This document shows, one piece after another, positions 57,230 through 64,000 of a stretch of 64,000 nt of DNA. The stretch lies in assembly GCA_022570795.1 (NCBI GenBank), contig JAKUDP010000004.1, positions 2,451,434 to 2,515,433 of the forward strand, in the 5' to 3' direction. The notes under the pieces are model-generated. The model ran no database searches, was not told the origin of the DNA, and worked only from the letters and a program-made list of their open reading frames with translations. Numbering within the stretch: the stretch's first letter is position 1; every line of letters begins with the position of its first letter. Origin of the DNA: Sphaerulina vaccinii (taxonomy: Eukaryota > Ascomycota > Dothideomycetes > Mycosphaerellales > Mycosphaerellaceae). The translations under genes and the position numbers were made by a program.

Positions 57230-59150
57230 TACTATTATATATAACCTATTATAGAACCTATTACCTAAAAATAAAAAAAAGCCTATAACCTACTATAGAC
57301 CTAGTATTCTAGCGCTAGTAGGTAAATAAAATATTAATAACCCGTTCTAGAGCCTATAATCTAAGAACCTATTAATAAGGTAGTATAGGTAACCTAATTA
57401 CTAGTAGATTTAAAAGTCCGAAGCCTAAGTACTAGCTAATATAAAAAAGTATAAGTATAAAGAAAGTCGGTCTAGTAAACTATATAAAAGCTATATCTAG
57501 TACCTATAAATTAAAATATTAGTAACTTGTTCTAGAGCCTAAGAATCTATAAATAAGGAGATATAAATAACTCGATTATAGATAGGTAAAGAAAGGGCCT
57601 ATTATCTAAGGACTAGTAGATAAGAAAAAGTTAGTAAATCGTATAAGAGCCTATTACCTAAGTACCTATAAAAGAAAGTATAAATAATTCGATTACTAGT
57701 AGATAAAGAAAAAGTCTATAGCTTATAATAGAGCTAGTATCTAGGTTAGTAAAAAGGTAATAGCGACCTATATAAAAGTATAATATTAGTATCTATAGAC
57801 CGAAGTATAGGTAACCTATTTAGAAGCCTATACTCTAAGTATTTATAAATTAAAGTATAGGTAACCTATATAAAAGCCTATTACCTAAGTATTTATAAGT
57901 TAAAAAAATATTATTATCTATTCGAAAGTATTATCTATATATATAGTCTAAGATATAGGCTACCTATTTAAAGGTATTATCTAAGTATATAGATAAGGAG
58001 GTATAGATAACTCGATTACTAGTAGATTTAAAAGTCCGGAACCTAAATACTAGCTAATATAAGAAAATAGAAAACTCGTAGCCCTAGTAGTTAAAAGAGG
58101 TATTAGTAATCTATACAAGAGCCTATAATCTAAGTACTAGTAGAAGAAGGTATTAATAACCTATAGTAGAGTATAATCTAAGTATCTATAAATTATAAAA
58201 GTAGTAGCTATCTATTTAGAGTTTATAATCTAAGTAGTAAAAATAAAAAAAGAGCCTATAACCTATAGCCCTAGTAGTTAAAAGAGGTATTAGTAACCTA
58301 TAAGTAAGCCTATAACCTAAGTATTAGTAGAAAAGAAGGCTATAATACTAGAACTTATAGACTAGAAGGTATTAGTAATCTAAGTATTAGTAGACTAGAG
58401 GAAGCTATTACCTAAGTACTAATAATAAAAAGAGGGCTCTATAATCTATAAAAGAATCTATTATCTAAATACTAGCTAGTAAAAGAGGTATTAGCCTATA
58501 ACCTAAGTATCTATAAATATAAAAATATAAATAACCTAATTACTAGTAGACGAGATATAGACTAAAAGAGTATAGGTTAACTATATAAAAATATTATCTA
58601 GGTATATAGACTAAGATATAAGCAACCTATTCGAAAATATTATCTAAGTATATAAACTAAAATATAAGCAACCTATTCGAGAGCCTATAATCTAAGTATC
58701 TATAGGTTAAGAAAGTATTATCTATATATATAGTTTAAAGTATAAGCTATTTATTTAAAAGTATTATTTAAGTATATAGATAAGAAGATATAGATAATCT
58801 AATTACTAGTAGATAAGAAGAGAGTCTATAGCCTATAATAGAACTAGTAATCTAGGTAAGTAGGAAGGTAATAGTAATCTATATAAGAATATAATATTAG
58901 TATCTATAGACCGAGATATAGATAACTCGTTTAGAGGCCTATAACCTAAGTACCTATAGGTTAAAAAAGTATTATTACCTATTCGAGAGTATTATTTAAG
59001 TATATAGTAGGTAATCTATTTAAAAGTATTATCTAAATATATAAATAAAAAGGTATAGTAACTTATATAAAAGTATTATTTATATATATAAACCCGAAGG
59101 TTAGTAACTTATAAAAGAGAGTAACTTAAAAACTAGATAATTAAAAAGTA
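57230..59150. repeat. Degenerate AT-rich tandem repeat
   Basis: About 1.9 kb built from variants of AGCCTATAACCTAAGTA-CTAGTAG-A-AGGTATTAGTAACCTAT. Elements such as CTATAACCTAAGTA and GATATAGATAACTCGATTACTAGTAGAT recur many times, with spacing that varies between roughly 40 and 70 bases. All copies carry RIP changes. It directly precedes the helicase-like pseudogene and may be part of the same element. Confidence 0.6.
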
Positions 59151-59699
59151 AATAGAGTAAAAGTACTAGTAATCTAAGTACCTATCTATATAAAGCTAGA
59201 AGTTATTATAAAAATTTATAATAGCTACTAAGTATTTCTACTATTTATATAAATAGTAAATTATTATATATAAAAAGTATTATATTATAGTATAGCCTAG
59301 TTATATATATAGTTATATATAAGGCAAATAGTATAGAGTACTATAGAGTTAGATATAATCTATTACTAATAAAATTTAGTTATAGTCTAGTATAATATTA
59401 TAGTAAAGTAAGTTTTTAGTATCTAGTAGTATAAGTAAGCTAATAGTAGAGATTCTATTATATACTAATAGATTGAAATATCGAGTCGATCTAGAGTAGT
59501 ATATATATATATATTATAATTAAATAGTAATAAAAAAGTATTAGTAGTATATCTACTAGTAGGCTATCTAGATCTATTAAAAATAAATAGATATAGGCAA
59601 TCGACCTACTATATAGTAATATATAGAAGAGGCTATATAGTAGGTCTATTACTAGTAGTTTTTTGCCTAAGGCCTATATTCGAGTTATTTCGAGGTCTG

Positions 59700-62600
59700 T
59701 CTACTAGAGGCTACTTCTATAGAGAAGGAGGAGCCTAATAATAGTATCGAAAGTATATAGAATCGAGTATAGGTACGCGCTAACTAGGTATTCGACAAGT
59801 TATAGGCTAATATAACTATTATAGAAAGAGAGAAGAACGAGGTAAATTCGTAGTTATAATAGGTAGAGTAGGCTATATATTTAAATAGATACGACTATAA
59901 CAAGTTATTATATTATATCTATAAGCCTAATACTACTACCGAGTAGAAAGGTAATTAGAAGCCTATTAAAGCCGCTATATAGAAGTCGGTAGAATATATT
60001 ATTATAAAGAGCTAGTATAGTATTACTAGGAATAGGATTATATTATATATATAGGTAGTTTATATAGAGAAGAAGTAGGTCTAGTATAAGCTATTATAGC
60101 TATATTAGAACGAGAAAAAAATTAGCTATTATTTCTAAGTATAGTAATAGATAGTTATATTTTTTGCCTATATATAGAAAGAGTACGAGTAGTATAGCCT
60201 ATAGTATCGGTTTAACTAGTAATAGTAGTATATATAGGACCGATTTTAGAAAGAGATAGAGAGGTAGGCTAAGTAGAAAGAGATAGTAGAAGTAGAGGAA
60301 AAAAATAAAAGTAGTAAGAACAAAAGTAGTAAAAATAAAAGTAGTAAGAGCAAAAATAATAGAAAGCAAATAATAGCTATAGATAAAGTATATTTAGATT
60401 TTTATATCGAATTAATAAATTAGACTATCTACTATAAAAAGTACGATTATATAATAATATATACTATAGCTATATTAGGCGTTAACCTATTTCGAAAAAG
60501 ATAGTAGAATCTCGAGTTATATCTACTTATTATATCTAAAGTTATTAAGTTAGCCTATTTTATAGTTATCTAGAAGGCTATATTATTAGAGGAAGTCGAA
60601 CCTAAAGACGAGTATAGTCTATATAGTAGTCTATATTAGTTCGATAGTAATAGTAGGTATAAGAGTATATCCTCTAGTACCGATTAGAGTAGCCTATATA
60701 GTAAAAGTAGTCGTAAGTAGAGTAGTTTATAGTAGGTATAGATTATAATAGATAGTTTTATAGTATAGTAGATAAATAGCTCTATTAATTAGTTATTAGA
60801 TTTATAGATATATAGGTTAAAAATCTATTATAGTACTACTACCTCTAGGTATATTATATAGAAAAATAAATATATTTTATAATATAAAAATATTAGTTTT
60901 AGTATAGCCTAGTTCTAAAGTATAATCTACTAGTTATACTAGAAGACCTATTAAGTATTATAAAAGGATATTATATTTATACTAGAGGGAAAGAGTATAT
61001 CTAAGATTCTATAAGTATTATTATATAATAACCTATCTAATACTAGTATTAGGTAGAATTTTTTATAAAATATATAAAATCGATAGTTAGTCGAGGAATT
61101 ATTATAGATATTCTACTATATCTAGAGCGACCCCCGCTAGTAGAGGAGGTTCGTCCGCGCTAGTAGTATATCTAGGATTAGTCGTAAGTAGTTTATAGAT
61201 TAGATATAGTAGATCGACTAGTTTCGAGTATAGTTATTAGTATTAATATATATTACTAGTAGATAGCCTACTTATAGTCTAGAGATATTAAGTATATAGT
61301 ACTATAATATAGCTATAGAAGGCTACTAAAACGTATTTATCGAGGACGGGATAGTAGTATTTATAATATAGTATAGTAAGTAGTTTATAGCGACGAGAAA
61401 TATTAAAATTATCTACTAATATATACTCTACGAGGTTAGCAAGTTAGTAGTATAGTATTTATAGTTAGTATTACTATTCGTCGAGTAGATATAGGCTATA
61501 ATATTCGGATCGGAGAAGCTATCGGCCTATATATAGCCGTAGGACGGTAGAGGTAAGAAGTAGATAATAGATTATATAAGTAAGGTAATAAAGTAAACTA
61601 TAAAAAAAGAGTTAGAGTAGGCTATTAGCGTCGGTATATACTACGAGATCGCTATTACTATTAGCTACAAATAGGTACGTAGAGCTATATAGTTCTAGTA
61701 TAATAAGGCTAATATACTAGAAGAGTAGAATAAGGCCTATAGTATAGTATAGGTAGTAGATTTGTAGGTAATATATAGCTCTAGTATTACTAGTAATATA
61801 TATATATATAATATTATAAAGTAGTCTAGAACTAACGCCGATTTGCAAATATAGTTTTATACTATTAGTATCGATTAGTATTAGTTATAGTAGTTCGAGT
61901 CCTAGTAGATTTAGAATAAGAAGTATAATTTAAAATAGAAGTAGTATCTATTTAAAGACGATGCCTACGAGGAGCGTACTAAGTAGCAGACGTAGTTATA
62001 CTAGATAGATACCTACGCGGCGTTATAGTAGATAATATAGTAGAAAGTATTATTATAAAGTACCTAGAGAGAAGCTATATAAGTAATTTAGAAGAGAAAG
62101 AGCTCTATTATTACTATTATACTTACTAGATTCGGTAAGAGTATATTATTTATATTACTAGTATAGATAGAGCTAGGTAGGGTTACTATTATTATTATAC
62201 TATTTTACAAGTTATAGAATAATATAGTATATTAGTATAAGTAGTTAGGTATCCTATATATAGTATAGAATAATTTCTAATAGCCCGACGAGGTATCGAT
62301 TATATTAGTAATACTAGAAAAGATATTAGATAATATATTTTAGATATTCGTATAGTAGATCTAGATAATATAGTAGTTAGATTATATTATTATTAATAAG
62401 TACTATTATATTTTAAATAACTAGATAGATTTTTATAATCGGTTATAGTAGATAGGAAAGTTAGTTAGTACCGAGATATAGATAGTATTATTAATAGCTA
62501 CTATACCCCCCTAGAACGAGAAGAAGTTATTCTAGTATATATATTAGTAGTAGGAAGAAGTATATATTATTCGAGTATCTATAGTATATAAGAATATCTA

Positions 62601-63550
62601 TTATACTATTATCGATAGAGGGCATAGCCGCGCGTCTAGAGATACTATATTAGAGAAAATTATAATAGTATTTTTAAATCGAGATTATAAGAGTAAGGTA
62701 TTAATTATATATAATAGTAAGCCGAGTATAGAGTAGATCGTAGTATCTAGAATATTCCTATATAAGTATTACTATACTAGTATACTCTAAGTAGTATAGT
62801 AGGAGTTATTATAAAAGTTTCGAGAAAGCTAATTTCGAGTTATTATAGCGACGAGGGTATTTAGTATAGGTATCGACGTCGCAAGTATCTATTTAGTTAT
62901 TTATATAAATAATTTATAGAATATAAAAAATTATAAATAGATAAGTAGATATAGAGAGTAGGATAGAGAGCCTATATATACTATTATTATATAAAGTAGT
63001 ATTACTAGTATAAATATATTAGTATAGTAGTATATAGATATATTATAGTTCTAGTATTATTAGAGAATTATTAATTAGTATTTAGATAGAGATAGTTATC
63101 GAGTATAATATTAGAATAATAAAGGTATATATAATTATTACTAGTAGTACTAGATAGATATTAATAAGTAGAAAGATAATATCGAGAAGAAAAAAGTATA
63201 TAATAATACCTAGTATATCGAGTATAAAAATACTAGTATATCGAGTATAAAAATTTCTAGTATATCGAGTACGTCTAGTCGTCTAGCTATTAGTCTAGCT
63301 AATAATTTAGCTAATAGGCAGACTAGTAGCTAGAATAGTATCTACTATATCGGACTAATTAGTATTCTAGCTAGTAGGTAGATTAGTAGGTAGACTAGTA
63401 GCTATTATATTAGGTAGACTAGTAGGTAGATTAGTAGCTACTACGTCGGTTAGTATAGTCGATAGTAGCGATAGAGGTCGAGATATAGAATCGATAGTAT
63501 ACTATTCTATAGAAGTATCGGATCTAGTAGATATAGAGTAGAGCTATATA
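59700..63550 (+). pseudogene. RIP-inactivated RecQ-family helicase of a repetitive (telomere-linked type) element
   Basis: A single reading frame (frame 1 of the window) can be followed from about 59785 to at least 63150 with no net indel. It is broken only by TAA/TAG codons that RIP makes from CAA, CAG and TGG. Visible in order: a charged coiled-coil region (about 59790-59860), a Lys/Ser repeat (about 60300-60360), then a conserved domain typical of these elements beginning near 60382 (LDFYIEL, AILGVNLF). After it come the helicase core with Walker A FGKS at 62131..62142, a decayed DECH box about 62400, motif III LLIATIPP at 62488..62511, and motifs V/VI near 62850-62960 (ATRVFSIGIDVAS). The C-terminus is Ser-rich with short repeats (ASR/TSS) to about 63500. 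Such genes are frequent near fungal telomeres. Confidence 0.72.
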
Positions 63551-64000
63551 GTAGGTATAGGTCGAATAATAGTTAGAGTAATAGAAAGGTATATATATTA
63601 TATATAAGGTATATAGAGAGAGTATAATTATAGTATAAGCTAGTATAGATAGGTAGATATCGAAAGTATAGAGATAGAATAGAGGTAGTAGTAGAGAAAG
63701 GGTAGTATTAAATATATATAGGAAGTAGTATATTATTAATATAGTATACTCTAGAGTATATATTAGAAAAGTAATAAAAAAGAATATTATAGAGTAGGGT
63801 CTAGTACTAGTTTTTTAGAGTTATTATTAGTATTATTATTAGAATTAAGTATAGGTTCCTAGAAGTATAGTAGTAGTAGTTATAGTAGATATAGTAGAAG
63901 AGAGTCTAGTTAGATAATTAGATAGTAGTATAGTAGATAGAAGAAGTAGATACTATTAATATATTTCGATATAGTTGATTATTAGTAGTATTTATATAAA

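Larger units (their letters stand above)
54690..64000. repeat. RIP-mutated AT-rich block
   Basis: From about 54690 base composition changes abruptly to AT-rich. CpA and TpG become rare while TpA dominates and CpG remains (TCGAG, ACGCG). Many whole 60-base lines hold no CA or TG at all. That dinucleotide pattern is the signature of repeat-induced point mutation in ascomycetes, which turns CpA to TpA on both strands of duplicated DNA. The block extends to the window's end, so its full length is unknown. Inside are a plus-strand helicase-like pseudogene (59.7-63.5 kb), an AT-rich tandem repeat (57.2-59.1 kb) and, at 54.9-57.2 kb, sequence whose minus strand can be read as a stop-riddled frame of a second, unidentified element. 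Confidence 0.9.

Noticed and set aside
54690..64000. AT-rich block as centromere or mitochondrial DNA insertion
   Set aside because: Loss of CpA/TpG with kept CpG and helicase motifs in a stop-riddled frame point to RIP of a repeat. No mitochondrial genes are visible.

Overview
The window is nuclear DNA of a filamentous ascomycete (Pezizomycotina), most likely a dothideomycete of the Mycosphaerellales type. The evidence is short GT-AG introns of about 50-150 nt, a fungal set of conserved genes (DEF1, TORC2 Rictor/Ste16, uricase ending in AKL, a fungal V-ATPase proteolipid), lineage-style F-box-like families, a HET-domain gene, and a 9.3 kb AT-rich block with the signature of repeat-induced point mutation (RIP). 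The class-level placement is inferred from gene content, not from a marker gene.

Layout. 1-19.4 kb is an ordinary housekeeping region: the 5' part of DPM1, an acidic disordered protein, a GPI-anchored Cys-rich wall protein, an F-box-like protein, a HAD hydrolase (CECR5 type), an aldo-keto reductase, a fungal-specific protein, DEF1 and a small membrane protein. 19.7-26.3 kb holds one family of F-box-like paralogues in different states of repair (no start codon, intact, internal TGA, truncated) around a four-exon cytochrome P450, followed by a tRNA-like element. 27.3-31.7 kb has a seven-exon SR-type RNA-binding protein (with 6-nt and 18-nt exons) divergent from ETF-ubiquinone oxidoreductase. 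32.2-37.5 kb is a second F-box-like family of six small paralogues, interrupted by a secreted GH105 enzyme and followed by a HET-domain gene. 40.1-45.6 kb carries Rictor and peroxisomal uricase.

45.8-47.5 kb is the most unusual part. It is an array of about 230-260 bp units, with one more copy at 49.1-49.3 kb. On the minus strand each unit reads: TATA-like box (clear in about half the copies), then about 37 nt later a tRNA-like A box, then a hairpin with compensatory changes, then an oligo-T run about 150-160 nt after the presumed start. I interpret it as a family of RNA polymerase III-type non-coding RNA genes that I do not recognise. Between and after the copies lie a possible small multi-exon gene, mitochondrial ribosomal protein uL13m, a V-ATPase proteolipid with two tiny 5' exons, a small F-box protein, and two decaying genes (an FAD monooxygenase with an in-frame TGA and a membrane protein with a frameshift).

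54.7-64 kb is RIP-mutated DNA in which CpA and TpG are strongly depleted while CpG survives. It contains an AT-rich tandem repeat and, on the plus strand, a long reading frame interrupted only by TAA/TAG-type stops. That frame still shows a RecQ-family helicase of the repetitive or telomere-linked fungal type. Gene models were built by hand from reading frames and splice consensus. Exon joins that keep frame and restore conserved protein sequence are given high confidence, others are marked.
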